64,000 nucleotides of DNA, from the NCBI GenBank assembly GCA_963678705.1, contig OY783208.1, positions 11,777,782 to 11,841,781 of the forward strand, in the 5' to 3' direction. How positions within the stretch are numbered: position 1 is the stretch's first letter; every line of letters starts with the position of its first letter. A program made the translations under genes and the position numbers. Origin of the DNA: Panorpa germanica (lineage: Eukaryota; Arthropoda; Insecta; Mecoptera; Panorpidae). The notes under the pieces are model-generated. The model did not search any database, was not told the origin of the DNA, and saw nothing but the letters and a program-made list of their open reading frames with translations. This document shows, piece by piece, positions 11,642 to 23,511 of this stretch.

Positions 11642-12284
11642 CACTGGCGTAGCTAGGTATGGGCCACACGGTGCTGGGCACCGTGACCCTCAAGCTCAGG
11701 GGACCCTCGGACCCTGACCAACAAACCTCGTATTGTACTAGCTAAAAATTCTCCCACCTTTGGAATGTAAATAAAATAGGTTGCAACACGACTTTAAGGT
11801 AGTATTGTCGGTCAGAGAGTTACTGTTTAATATTTTCTAAATTTTGTTTATTAGTAGATTATAATAAGATAATGATCTCGTTAAATTTTAGAAAAACTGC
11901 AGAGAACCAGTAAAAAGATATTGAACTTTGAATTTTTTAATTTAACATTGAGGCTTATGAGAAATCACACTTTTTATTTCATTTTATAAAAAGAACAGTT
12001 TAGATTTAGATTTATCGAAGGTAGACCAGCTAAGCATTGTTGTGAGGTATGCAGTAATAACCGTTGGCCGTATTCCTGAGTCTTGCGAACAATGATAGTG
12101 ATCGAACAGATCTGATTTACTGAGTGAAACATATTACGAATTATTTTTAAATTTTTATTTTTATTAATTATTGTTATCTTCACATTATGTTCACTTTTAA
12201 AAGTGATTCATAAAATGTTTCGCTCCAGTTAGGGCCCCAGTTTCTTTTTGCACCGGGGCCTTTGGTTACCTAGCTACTCCACTG
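11642..12284. mobile_element. MITE-like element, possibly hAT-derived
   Basis: 643 bp with imperfect terminal inverted repeats: CACTGGCGTAGCTAGGTA at the left, and at the right end, read on the opposite strand, CAGTGGAGTAGCTAGGTA. The similarity continues inward to GGCC and CGGTGC. No transposase frame is present. The CAGTGG start resembles hAT ends, but I see no 8-bp target duplication (flanks TACAAAAG and GTTGCGTC), so the superfamily is a guess. Its right end lies about 15 bp upstream of the surviving part of LRR copy D. Confidence 0.6.
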
Positions 12285-12299
12285 GTTGCGTCACATAGA

Positions 12300-13376
12300 A
12301 TTTCTAAAAATTGAACCGCAGCGAAAAGTTGACGCATAAGTTCAGAAAGAGAAACAAAACACCACGTGGATTGTTGTTACTTCGGCTGCACTGGCTGTTG
12401 CTGTATTTGCAGGTTAGAATTTCAATCCTTTTTATACTAATTGTATAATAGGTCACCCTCCTAACAATTAACGGTGATATACACTCTTAATTCAGAGAGA
12501 GTTCATAAAGTGGGGATGACATGCGTTTTATGTTCCAGGCCGATGTTATCCCGAATTACTTTTAAATGTAACACCATTTTATAATTTACATTTTTCTTAA
12601 CATTCTCGTAGCTATTTTGTGCTATTTTAGTTATTTTTCTCTAATACACATCTTCCCCTCTCCGTATCCCCTTGGTAAATATGGGCACACAGGGGCACCA
12701 CATTTTGACGTTATCTTGTTCGGGAAAAGTTTCGCAGGGACCACGTGGACTGTGGGTCAAAGTTACAGCATCCTTAATCTAATAACACCGACCTGAAATA
12801 TAAAACGCACCCTGTACATCCTAAGTAAAATGAATTTCCAATTTATTAAAAACAAAATATAATTGAAACATAATTGAGTGTTCCTAACTCATAATATTAA
12901 AATTACTACATAAAAAACATGTCCCTTTCAGGTAATTGGCGCCATGTTGGTTGTGAATAAACAACGGAGAAGGACGAACCCGAATCGCAATGTCGACGAT
13001 GCAGTTATGTTAAATGAGCTTTATGATGACGTCGGACCCGCAAGGGCTGATGATGAAGTTCGACCACTACCTGTCTATTTAACGGTTCTGCCCGATATTC
13101 TAGGTACGTAATTAGAGAACGCCCAACGTGAATTGAACCCAATTATTGAAAAGTCAATTAGTTGCTTTTACAAACACATTGTGTAACATTGTTACCTAAA
13201 GCTTCAAATACAACAATTACACAATAATTAAAAAAATAAACAAAGAAAGTAAGGTAGTTTTAATTGGGTATGTTCACTATTATAAGTTGATGTGATTTTT
13301 GAATGTTTTAGGGCCCCAACGTCTGGAACAGGAGAACACCGAGTCCGAGGAAAATCATTACGAGGAAATTGACTGA
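12300..13376 (+). pseudogene. LRR receptor-like pseudogene, copy D (tail only)
   Basis: The LRR ectodomain is missing; the copy starts in the juxtamembrane region next to a MITE. The membrane exon (to 12412) reads NTTWIVVTSAALAVAVFA in frame. The next acceptor reads CAGG instead of CAG, adding one base before the exon at 12932-13103, which would shift the frame unless another site is used. That exon encodes NKQRRRTNPN, ELYDDV and VYLTV. The last exon, 13312-13376, encodes EENHYEEID. The tail of D is short, with three tyrosine motifs. Its 3' flank matches that of copy F. Confidence 0.75.
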
Positions 13377-14469
13377 ATATGGTTATTGTTCTAAAGAAGA
13401 TTTTCTTTATTTTTATTTAAACTTAGTTTATGTTAAACTTAGATTAAATAGCAATAGTTTATAATAAACTTGGAATAACTACTTTATACGTTCTAAATAA
13501 AAATCTTATTTTATGAATTACATTTTATAATTATTTTTAGTTCCTACTTTTTATTTGTAATTATAATTCTTATCTGCTGATATACTTGTCACAGAAAAAC
13601 CATTATTAATCCTATTTTTTTAAATATGAAATACATATAGTAAATAGCTATATCTGCGTCAACTTTTAAATAGTTAAAAAAAATAATGCCAATAGTTATA
13701 TCGATAATCCAGTTCTTAAGTAAGACAACTCTGAAATTGAAATTTAAATTAATGCACAGTTATATATAAAATTGCATCCTCTATCTGATTCAGTACTCGG
13801 ACAAATTAAATATTTTTTTTGTCGTTCTTTTAAAAATCAATATTTGAAATTGTCTCACTAATGAACTACACGATCGATATATTTTAATAAAAATGTAAAA
13901 AATCCAACTTTAAAAATATGATTTCACAGTCCGATTTGAATCATTTCTAATCAAAACGAAAATGCGGTATCAGATCCAATCCAAAATCATTTATTCACCA
14001 AATATATAATATTTAGACTGCTGTGTCCTTGGGTTCGATTCTCGCACTAGCGCCATATTTTCTGGGTGGGGTTGTAATGAAATTTAATTGATTACGTTCT
14101 CACATAATCATAAATTTATTTATTGTCAAAGTAGCTTTCAGTATAAAACGAGATCGTCAGTGCTAGGTCTTTGATTAAAATAAATATTAATGAACGTGTA
14201 TTGGCGTTTTTATTTTATTAAATATTCAAATGTTAGCGGAGTTATAGCTATATCAAATTTGAATTTAAGTTTTGCCGCCTGTTTTACAAGAAATAAGTAA
14301 TAATAAGAAATGGAGATTATTTTCCTTCGTTTATAATACTTCATGGGATTCACAATCCAGCTGTTAGTAATAAATGACGTATCACACACACACTCGTATG
14401 CGTCTCTGTTGTATAGAAGAGATCACAAATCCTCAGACGTGAGGTCACATGTCATGGAATGTTCTACAA
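13377..14469. repeat. 3' flank of copy D, duplicated downstream of F
   Basis: 13490-13620 matches 31985-32110 almost base for base. 13620-13960 matches later repeat copies near 15420, 27190 and 32590. No reading frame of note is present. A GGTTCGATTCTCGC string at 14032-14045 resembles a pol III B box, but no tRNA fold surrounds it. Confidence 0.55.
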
Positions 14470-15190
14470 CGTTGAATCCCTAAAGCAAGAGACAAAATAA
14501 CTTTTTCAACTGTTAATATCTCCTAAAATGTAAACAGGTTCTGGTAGCCAACTTTATCAATATACAGTTCCGTTTTATGGAAAATAAGACCGATGAACCC
14601 AAAATGGTCATTAGAGCTATTTAACGATGATAATTCGAAACAAACTATTTTATACGTCATGTCTAATATCAGAACAGATTTTATTTTGCTAGGTTCGTGT
14701 TTTCCACCGATGTTTGACGTTGAAGTTAGTAACTTTAAAACACAAAAACGTTGAAACGTTGCGTGTACACTGTTTGCAGACCTTTAGAAAAGTTGATAAT
14801 AATTATTTTGCATTTGAATTTGGCGCCTAAGTACAGAGGGCGTTTATAACAGACTCTTGGGTAAAACGAACTAGAATAATCAACTTTTAAACATTTAACG
14901 CATTTTAACAATTTATTGTAAAAGATAATTAATATATCTGCATCTTAGAGTTAAATTATTCCAGAAAATCGTACGAAAATAAGTTTAGTTTAATGAGGAA
15001 GTGTCCCATGTTTTAATTTTTATAAAACTGTGCAATATATTGATAAAGATGGTTACATAACCTCAAATGTACAATTACGTGTTAGTAAGTGGCAATATTA
15101 TGGAAGAATTTAACAATTAAAATAGTGATTTTTATCAATTTATTGATTAAGGGATAAAACGTTATAAAAAAGTAATCTGTCCCTAGACGC
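14470..15190. repeat. Foldback repeat with inverted arms, copy 2
   Basis: A left arm (about 14475-14575, containing AGCCAACTTTATCAATATAC) and a right arm (about 15010-15180, containing GCAATATATTGATAAAG) are inverted copies of each other about 450 bp apart. The same pair occurs at 41510-41630 and 41905-41985. It is non-coding. Confidence 0.55.
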
Positions 15191-15399
15191 CGCGTTCGAA
15201 TGCTGCTCTCTTTTCAATCTATGCATTGCCATTTCGTTTAGACAACACAGTGCAAAAGAAACGTATAAAAGAGCTAATAAAACGTAAGTTACTTCTTACA
15301 GCTGTCACGTGCAACACATAAAGTTTTGATATTATTATTTTATTATTATAATAAACACTGATAAATAAAATTGATTACTTATTATTCTACTGACTTTAA

Positions 15400-17130
15400 C
15401 ACTAGTCGATGACGTCAAGATATGAAATACATGTTTTAAATAGCTATATCTCTATCAACTTTTAAATATTAAAAAAAATAAAAAACCCAATAGTCATATC
15501 GATCGTCGAGTTCTTTACTGGGACAACTCTGACAATAAGTTAATTTAGGCTTGAAACTAGAATGCACAGTTATATGTAAAATTGCATCCTGTATTTGATT
15601 CAATACTCAGACAACTCGAATATTTATTTCGTCGTTCTTTCTAAATTCAATATATTGAGTTGTCTTACTAATGAATTGCAAGATTTATATATTTTAATAA
15701 AAATGAAAAAAATCCAACTTTAAAATATGATTTCACAGTCCAATGTGCGGTATCAGACCCGCTCCGTGCGTCCATCGAACAACGAACACAAACCGCCATT
15801 ACGCAGCTACGGTGTAAGGGGTCTCTCACACTGGTTCAAAATACTTGCAGCGTCCGAGTTATGCAGTAGGCTGTGGTCGCATTTATTTGATAAAGTGTTC
15901 TAATGCATCGCTAGCAGACAGTTCCAGTGTGAGAACAGCTTTAACCAACACGCTGCGCTGGTTCCTACGTAGGCTCGGTCTGCCTTACAGGGGATCCGGA
16001 TGCGAACAACCTCATGACCTCCAACAAAAGTTAAGACCTACGTAATTTAAGTTTATTAAATAAATTTTTAATTTGATATTAATTGAATGTAATAAAATTA
16101 ATTTTGGATAATATTTTAGAACTTCTTTAATGTATATATTTTGTAACATATATATAACTTATAACATAGCATAATATTAGTGAAATAATTATTTAAAGAA
16201 TATAAATTTTAGACATTTAAGCGCACCACGCTATTTCTCATATATTAATTACTTCATTCATTTTAAACAAATTAAAGATTATTTTATAAAAAACATTTTC
16301 TATTTAATTTTAATTTCCATTCCTTAGTCACTTTAGTTATCAAAGTAAAACGTAGAAAAAGAAATAAAGAATCTTTTATATTTATTATCTTTTATATTAT
16401 TAAACGTGTCATTTATTTCGGGTTGCAATTTATCCATGAGCAGAGCATATTATCGCACCATACGAGCTTAGAAGACCTTATCAGGAAATAAGACGAGAAA
16501 CAACCTCAATGATTGGAAGAATTGACATTTGAACACCTGCTACTGCATGTAATACATTTTACTAGATGAGACTAAATTTACAACTAGACGGCAACATTCT
16601 TGACTTACTTTATGACAATGGCACTAATATTAACATACTATTAAAATGTTTACAGGACACAAAATTAACAAATAAAATTGAATAATTCAAATAAAATAGG
16701 AAAAAGGGTCTGTGCAGTCACTATGTCAAAAAAATTAAATTGAATAAAGTTAAAAATCTGCAACATAAAAGAAAATGCTTGCGTGAATTTAAGGTTTATT
16801 TAACATAAGTAAAGTTATCTGTTTAGTAAGCTATGTTACCTAATACAAAACGTTGTGTGACCTATTTTTTACAAATTGATTAGGCTCTTGTCCCAACAAA
16901 AGCAATTTGGGTAGCCCTGGGTTTTTCCTTCTTCAAAGAAATACAGTTTTTTGTGATTTTGTTTTTCAAAGCCTTAAAAATTATTTTTATATTAGCTTTA
17001 GTCCTAAACCCCTAAAGACATTTTGTCCTTCCAATTCAATTTATCGCGTAAACCAAACTATGATAACGTTATCAACGAATTTGCTGTAAAACCAAGCAAG
17101 AAAAGAACCGGAAGTCACACTTTGGAACCG
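15400..17130 (+). repeat. Segmental duplication, copy 1 (pairs with about 32560-34510)
   Basis: About 1.7 kb of non-coding DNA found again at roughly 32560-34510, with a partial third copy at 27190-28160. Landmarks in order are a GCGGTATCAGAYCCGCTC block (15750), an inner pair of CTCACACTGG/CCAGTGTGAG inverted repeats (15830-15930), AACACGCTGCG (15950), the LRR-type 3' flank (16140-16340) and a TGATAACGTTATCA palindrome (17061). The order is conserved, so this is block duplication. Confidence 0.75.
17061..17074. promoter_or_regulatory. Perfect palindrome, two head-to-head GATA motifs
   Basis: TGATAACGTTATCA is a perfect 14-bp palindrome made of two inverted TGATAA sites, about 130 bp upstream of the LRR start of copy E. 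An identical copy lies at 34437-34450 and a one-mismatch copy at 29414-29427, upstream of copy F. The resemblance to GATA-factor sites is seen; regulatory use is inference. Confidence 0.3.
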
Positions 17131-17203
17131 TGCTCTAGTGAGACGCCTGCGAAATTATATTTTGTGTGAATCATTTTTCTTCAATTTAATTTATTAAATG
17201 ATA

Positions 17204-19078
17204 ATGATTCCAAAGGATTGGAACGTTATAGATCTAACGATTATAACAGACATTAATGTGATTAATGTGAATGTTGACAAAATGAACAGTGGTGCTTTTA
17301 AAAAGTTTACCAGCCTCGAAAAACTAAAACTAAGAGGGTAAATATTCGCAATTGTAAACGATACCTTCACTGGATTGATCAACGTAGAACGCATGACACT
17401 AGATGGAGTTGGAATTCATCACCGGCCCAAAAGTGTTCTATAATTTAAATCGATTTCAGTGGTTAGACATGGCAAGAAATGAAGTTAGTAAAATATGTCT
17501 GTCTAACTTGCTATTGTTAACAGAACTAATCTTATCTCATAATGATATCACAGAATTAAGTGATGACACTTTTATAAGCTTAACTCCTTAACAAATTTGT
17601 TTTTATCTCAGAATGAACTTCACGAGATAGCACGTGATAAATTTTGCATCTCTGTAACTCGAGCAAGGCTGCGAAAATTTGATTTATCTTCTAATCAGTT
17701 TACATGTTACAATTTGACAGAACAGCAACAAACATTTACAAAAAGCGCAACCAGATTTAAACGATTTTGATTTAAGTAAAAATTCTTAGAATTTCTAAAA
17801 ATTGAACCGCAGCAAAAAGTTGTCGTTGGAGTCAGTCGTAATGAGAGCGTAAAGGGAGAAGGGAACACAAATGGCAATGAAATAACAATCCAAAATGCGA
17901 CGGTGTTGACGCCTGTCAGAATGAAAAGCAGAACACCACATGGATAGCTGTTACTTCGGCTGCAATTGCTGTTGCTGTATTGGCAGGTTAGAATTACAAT
18001 CATATTTATCTTAATTGCTGTTAACTGAGTTCTTAACAATTCCTTCCTAACAGTTAACGGTGGCCTACAATATTAATTCAGAGAGAAAGTTCAGAAAGTG
18101 GGGATGACATGCGTTTTATGTTCAGGGCTGATGTTTTCCTGAATAACTTTTAAATGTTATACATTTTTTTAATTTATATTTTTCATAGAATTCTCGAGGC
18201 TATTTGTTGCTATTTACATTGTTTTTCTCTGGTGCACATCTTCCCTTCCACTGCTACGATTATAAATATTCAGGGGCACCATATTTTGACATTACTCCGT
18301 TCGGTGAAAGTTTCTGCCGAAATTTAAATTGTAGTACGGTTGTTGGAACTACGTGTCCTGTTGGTCCGATAGATCCAACTCAATTACAAGAAAGTCGTCC
18401 AGGTTACAGAATCCTTAATGAAATAACACCGACCTGGAACATAAAACGCTCTCTGTATATCCACAGTAAAATGAATTTCAAATTTATTAGGTACAAAAAA
18501 AACTGAAATATAATTAAGTGTTCCTAACTCATAATATTAATAATTACTACATAGAAAACCTGTTCCTTTTCAGTAATTGCCGCCATATTGTTTGTGTATA
18601 AACGACGAAGAAGGACGAACCCGAATCTAAATGTCAACGATGCAGTTATGTTAAATGAACTTTATGATGACGTCAGACCCGTGAGAGCTAACGATGACGT
18701 TGCATCCGCTCCAGTTTATGACTACGCGAAGTTCCGTCTAATTTATGACGATGTAGGAGTGCAGCCTGCCTACCTATTTAACGGTCCTGCCTGATAGTAC
18801 AGGTACGTAATTAGAGAACGCCCAATTTGAATTGAACCTAATTATTGAAAAGTCAATTAGTTGCTTTTACAAACACATTGTGTAACATTGTTACCTAAAG
18901 CTTCAAATACAACAATTAAACAATAATTAAAAAATGTAAATACAAATAAAGTAAGGTAGTTTTAATTGGGTATGTTCACTATGATAAGATGATGTGTTTT
19001 TTAAATGTTTTAGGGCCTCAACATTTAGAGCAACTGGACGACGATTTTAAAGAGAATCATTATGAGGAAATTGACTGA
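17204..19078 (+). pseudogene. LRR receptor-like pseudogene, copy E
   Basis: The LRR part starts at 17204 (IPKDWNV-like) with no signal peptide. A stop lies near 17339, the frame changes near 17400, and another stop follows ISLTP at 17589-17591, at the same internal deletion as copy A. The membrane exon ends at 17986 and reads TTWIAVTSAAIAVAVLA. The cytoplasmic exon is 18574-18802; it encodes ELYDDV, VYDYAKFR and IYDDV, then the same frameshift as copy A, with a stop at 18792-18794. The last exon, 19014-19078, encodes NHYEEID. From about 18040 to 19430 it is close to copy A, so A and E derive from one already damaged parent. It retains the mariner-free version of the 3' flank. Confidence 0.8.
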
Positions 19079-19500
19079 CGACTAACATGGCTTCATTTTG
19101 GGTCCAAAATCAGCACGTTATGTTTCTGAAGATTTTCTTTTTCTTTGTTAACATTAGTTTTTATCAAATTTGAAGAAACTTGCACAATTTTATGATAATA
19201 TTGTAGAATTTTAATAATGTAAATGTATAAATTATGTAACATATATATAACTTAGATAACATAGCATAATATTAGTGAAATAATTATTTAAAGTATAATA
19301 TAATTTTAAATATTTGAATCGCCCCACGCTTTTATTATTAAACTACAGATAAAATGTTTTTTCTTCCATTAATTACTTTATTCTTTTAAAATAAACTGAA
19401 TATAAATTTCTAAAAATCATTTTTTATTTAATTTAATTTTGTCTTTTTTATTCTCTATACTCTATTCGAGTGTATTTCTTATTCAATTCTTTATTTTAGT
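19079..19500. other. 3' flank of copy E
   Basis: Matches the 3' flank of copy A (2024-2190 and 3486-3680) without the mariner and LINE insertions, so it serves as the empty-site reference for both. It has no gene. Confidence 0.6.
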
Positions 19501-19528
19501 TTGATATAAGGGACTGTGGCTTTTTGAA

Positions 19529-20384
19529 ATGGTAAAAACGGTGATTTTAAGTAGTACTTTGTGGAAGGGCTGTGTTTTGTTAGGTTCATTGCATTCTGAT
19601 AGCATTCCACTGATGGGCCCCGCAAGACATGTGAAGCCATGTAGCAAGCAGAGATTTTATTATCCACATCGTGAGAAAACCCAAAAGTCTGATATTTATC
19701 AACACTTTCGTTGGATTCACTTTAGGTGAGTTTATTTCTTTTTTATTGATTCCATTATTTTTTGTTAATTACATTTTTGTTGCTTAAACTGCTTAAGGAG
19801 GTTCGGCACCCAGAGAGCGGTTGGCCTTTTAGCTCAAACCGATTAAAAGTAGGTCTTTGTAATTATGTATCATTATAACACTTTGTGTTTTTTTCTTGCA
19901 TCGATGATAAACGTGTGAGTGGATGGGTAATGCTTTGAATGGTGAAAAAGTAGTAAAAATTGTATTTAGACAAGATGTTGGTGGAATACCGCGTATTAGA
20001 AAATCTAATTAGATTATAAAGTAATTCATTCAAAAACATGAAGAACTGCAAATGAAATTATTTTCATGTATCTACATAAGTTTTATTCACTACTATTATA
20101 ATTTTTATGTTATGTTATTAAATTATTAAAGTGTTTATAAATATTTTAATTCTCTATATGTCTTACTTTCTTAATTTTTGCTGTTACTATCACGTCATAT
20201 TTATTTTGAAAGTTATGAAAGAGGTTATATTTAAATCTTTATATACCATTTTTCCGCTGTCGTGTTGTGGCGCTTATTATAGCAGTGCGAAGTTACCAAT
20301 GGCGAAAAATAATTTATTAAATATCATAATTTTAATTTAATTTCTAATTTTCTTTTCAGGATGAACGGATACATAGATTTTTAA
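19529..20384 (+). CDS. Hypothetical two-exon reading frame
   Basis: I do not recognise this protein. An ATG at 19529 opens 66 codons that end at a strong donor (CACTTTAG followed by GTGAGT, 19725-19733). A pyrimidine-rich acceptor TTTTCTTTTCAG ends at 20359, and joining them adds seven codons before TAA at 20382-20384. The product would be about 73 residues with no domain I can name. It could be a non-coding transcript or chance. The only support is the splice-site quality. Confidence 0.15.
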
Positions 20385-21642
20385 AAATATTGACATTGGA
20401 CGACAACCAACACTAGCACCATCTATGGTCCAAAACATTCGTTTTGATATTTGCTATTAGATATTATAGATGTACGTGTCAGGTATATCCTTCCTTTGCC
20501 CACACCTTAAGACACTCGGATTCTCTTTTATCTAAACATTTTGATAGCATAACCTCGGTCATTCTTCCTGCACTGCGGAGACATCGCACCACAATCAATT
20601 CAATCCAAATCAAATTCTTATTCACAAATCATTTCTATATCTATCCAATTACCTTCAAACTTTTCACATTAGTTTCATTCTTTACAAACCCGTTTCTTTC
20701 TTGTTATTAACAAAGATCATTGTTTTAGTCACAACAAGTAAATAACGGTAATTCAAACGTGTCACGCCAATATTCACCTTTCTAAGGGATAGTTTTTTTT
20801 ATACGACAAAATATAGAACATACTTATATTTATTGATTTATGATCACATATACCCATTTCTCCATAAGAGCAATGTATGTTATGTCAATTTTCAACAATT
20901 AATTTCTTTAAAATATGTACGAAGTAAATTCTTTGAGCCTTTAAATCGAAAATTGTTATCATGCTCATACATCATTAAAGATTTTAACTTTTAAATATAT
21001 TTTTTGGTGTTTATTTTTGTGGTTTAAATGTGATGCAGGAATTCATTACACAGTTCAATTCAATAGATAAAGTAATTTGCAGTTCAGTGATTTCATGTAA
21101 CAGAGCTTATCTTTAGAGAGTAAACCTATATAATAAAATGAAGAATACTTTATTTCACCATACTAGTACACTAGTAACGAATTAGCTAAAGATTAAGTTA
21201 GGTACTTGAAACAGGAAAACGTTTAAACACGTAAACGGTTGCACACCTTTAGTAGTTAAAAGTTGATAAAATTAATTTTGCCATTTAATTTGCCACATTT
21301 TTGAATTATAGATCTTCCTACCCCCTAGATACTATAATTTGGGAAAGTTACTCTGAGGTTACGCCTAAGTACAATAATCAACTTGTTAACAATTCAGTTT
21401 AACGGACGGTTGACATATCTGCGCTTTAGAACAAAATTATTCCAGAAATTCGTATGTAAATAAGTTTAGTTTAATAGGGTAGTGTACCATGACTTAATTT
21501 CTATAAATCTGTACTAAATATTGATAAAGTTGGCTCCCAGGACATTAAATATCTAATTATACGTTAACATGTGGCAATATTATAAATGACTAGACTATAA
21601 ATGAAACACGTACGGTGTCACCGACGATAATATATATTCTAA
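20385..21642. other. Intergenic, no gene seen
   Basis: AT-rich sequence. The segment 21480-21590 is a single arm of the foldback repeat family (CTGTACTAAATATTGATAAAG). Nothing else is supported. Confidence 0.5.
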
Positions 21643-21894
21643 CTAGCAAACCCGGCGAACTCCGTTTCGCCATCAGATGGCTTCGTTTTATGTAACATTT
21701 CGTTTGGTGATTAAAAGATGAAGAAAATTTTTTTTTTTGTTTTATATTTGAAAAGGAAAAATTTTATTTCATTTCACAACAGTAATGAATTCATTTCAAA
21801 TAGTGTTATTTAGTTGAACTTCTCTAAGTAAATGAAAGTGAATCCAAAGTAAATACTGAATCGAAGCGTTATACGTGTCCGCAAATTATCCGTT

Positions 21895-23511
21895 TCATTG
21901 AAGTGCTCTTTGGTAAACCACATTTTTTGTTTTTTGGTCTAACGTTAACACAAACAAAGCGGATGGTTTCCCAACTCGTGAACACGCAACGTATAACTGC
22001 CCATGTGAAAAGCAATGATTTTCTAAATTTATCCCGCAAACACTAAGTGATTGGCCTTGCGACTTGTTAATTGTCATTGCGAACGCAAGGCGAACTGGAA
22101 ATTGCAATCGTTTGAAGTCAAACGGAAGATCAGTCGGAATCATTGGTATTCGAGGAATACATACATTTTCACCTGCGTACTTTCCGTTAATAATGGTTGC
22201 CTCAGTCAAATTCGGCATAAGTGTTTTTATCGAAAGTCGAGTACCATTGCAAAGTCGCGGTGGATTCAAATTACGCAATATCATAATAACGCCAGCAATT
22301 TTTGATTGAATGGTAAAATTCAGTGCGTGTACATCATTATTCTTTGCGGCAAGAATTGCTTGTTGACTTAACCAAGCATAATTCTGATAATTCTCACTAA
22401 TGTTTGGGAAAACATTTTCAATAAGAGCTAATTGAGAGTCTACAAATCGGCAAAAGTCGTTTGTAAGAGTAATTAATCAAGATGTCGCATCAACTGGGAC
22501 TTTTCAATTTCCAACAGCTAACAATTGTTTGGAAAATTGTGCAGCACTTTGATCGTTTTGAAGTTTAACTCTCATATTAGTGGTTAGCGATAATGTTTTT
22601 ACGTTATTCCATAAAGGTGATGCCTTCAGGCAAGCATTCAATTCATCTGCAGGCGTTCCACGGGGAATTACTGGCAATGTCTGCCTGAAATCGCCTGCCA
22701 ACAATATCATCAAGCCGCCAAAGATGTTGTTATTTCGCCGAAGATCCTTCAGTGTGAAGTTAAGTGCTTCAAGTGATTTCTTATGGGCCATTGTGCACTC
22801 ATCCCAAACAATGAGGTTGCATTGCATCAACAATTTTCCCATTGCACTGGATCGGGAAATATTGCATGTTGGAGTATCAATTGTGTTTAAATTAAGTGGC
22901 AACTTAAGCGCAGAATGTGCAGTACGACCGCCATCTAGAAGAGTCGCCGCAATTCCAGATGATGCTAACGCCAAAGCTATGTTACATCTTGATCGAATAG
23001 TGGCCAAAATCAATGAAATAACAAATGTTTTCCCTGTTCCTCCAGGTGCGTCCAGGAAGAATAGACCACCAGTATTATTGTCCACCGCTTGCATTAATGT
23101 TTCGTATACTTGTTTTTGCTGTTCATTTAGCAACGGCACATTATTTCGAACGAATTCCTGCAATGTATCAACATTGTATTGCAGCTCTCGATTTAATTCT
23201 TGGTTGAATGCATCGTGCATCGATCGATTTGGCGCAATCATTCCTACTTCAATCAGTAGCTTGTTTGCAATAGTCAAGCATTGATCCTCAATCAGAATCA
23301 ATCCTTCATTGTAGATTTCATCGGTAATTTGGATGTCAGGATTATTCGTTTGAATGCGCAAGCGATGCAAGATATCTTCACATATGTCGTCTTTGTATTT
23401 GTTCCATAACTGAATTGGTTGTGAAGGAAAACATGTGGTGATGATAATTGCGAACAGCGTTCGTATTTGGTACGCATTTGATGAAACAACTGAATCCGCA
23501 AGTGTTAAATC
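21895..23511 (-). pseudogene. Helitron-1 helicase part (Pif1-like)
   Basis: Helicase half of a Rep-Hel protein, which unwinds DNA during rolling-circle transposition. The segment 23370-22504 has Walker A (DAPGGTGKTF, near 23050), a Walker B-like DEC (WDECTMAH) and LAGDFRQTLPVI. The segment 22284-21895 has the late motifs FAMTINKSQGQSL and VACSRVG. Between them a stop and frame changes (22300-22503) remove motif IV continuity. A TGG-to-TAG change near 23510 separates it from the Rep part. This helicase is absent from Helitron-2, apart from its first residues. It is well recognised but not functional as it stands. Confidence 0.9.

Noticed and set aside
14025-14060. Possible tRNA or SINE (GGTTCGATTCTCGC resembles a B box)
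   Set aside because: No A box at the right distance and no acceptor or anticodon stem could be formed; at best a SINE trace.
22051-23284. Long plus-strand frames opposite the Helitron helicase
   Set aside because: They are antisense to clear Pif1-like motifs on the minus strand and encode nothing recognisable.
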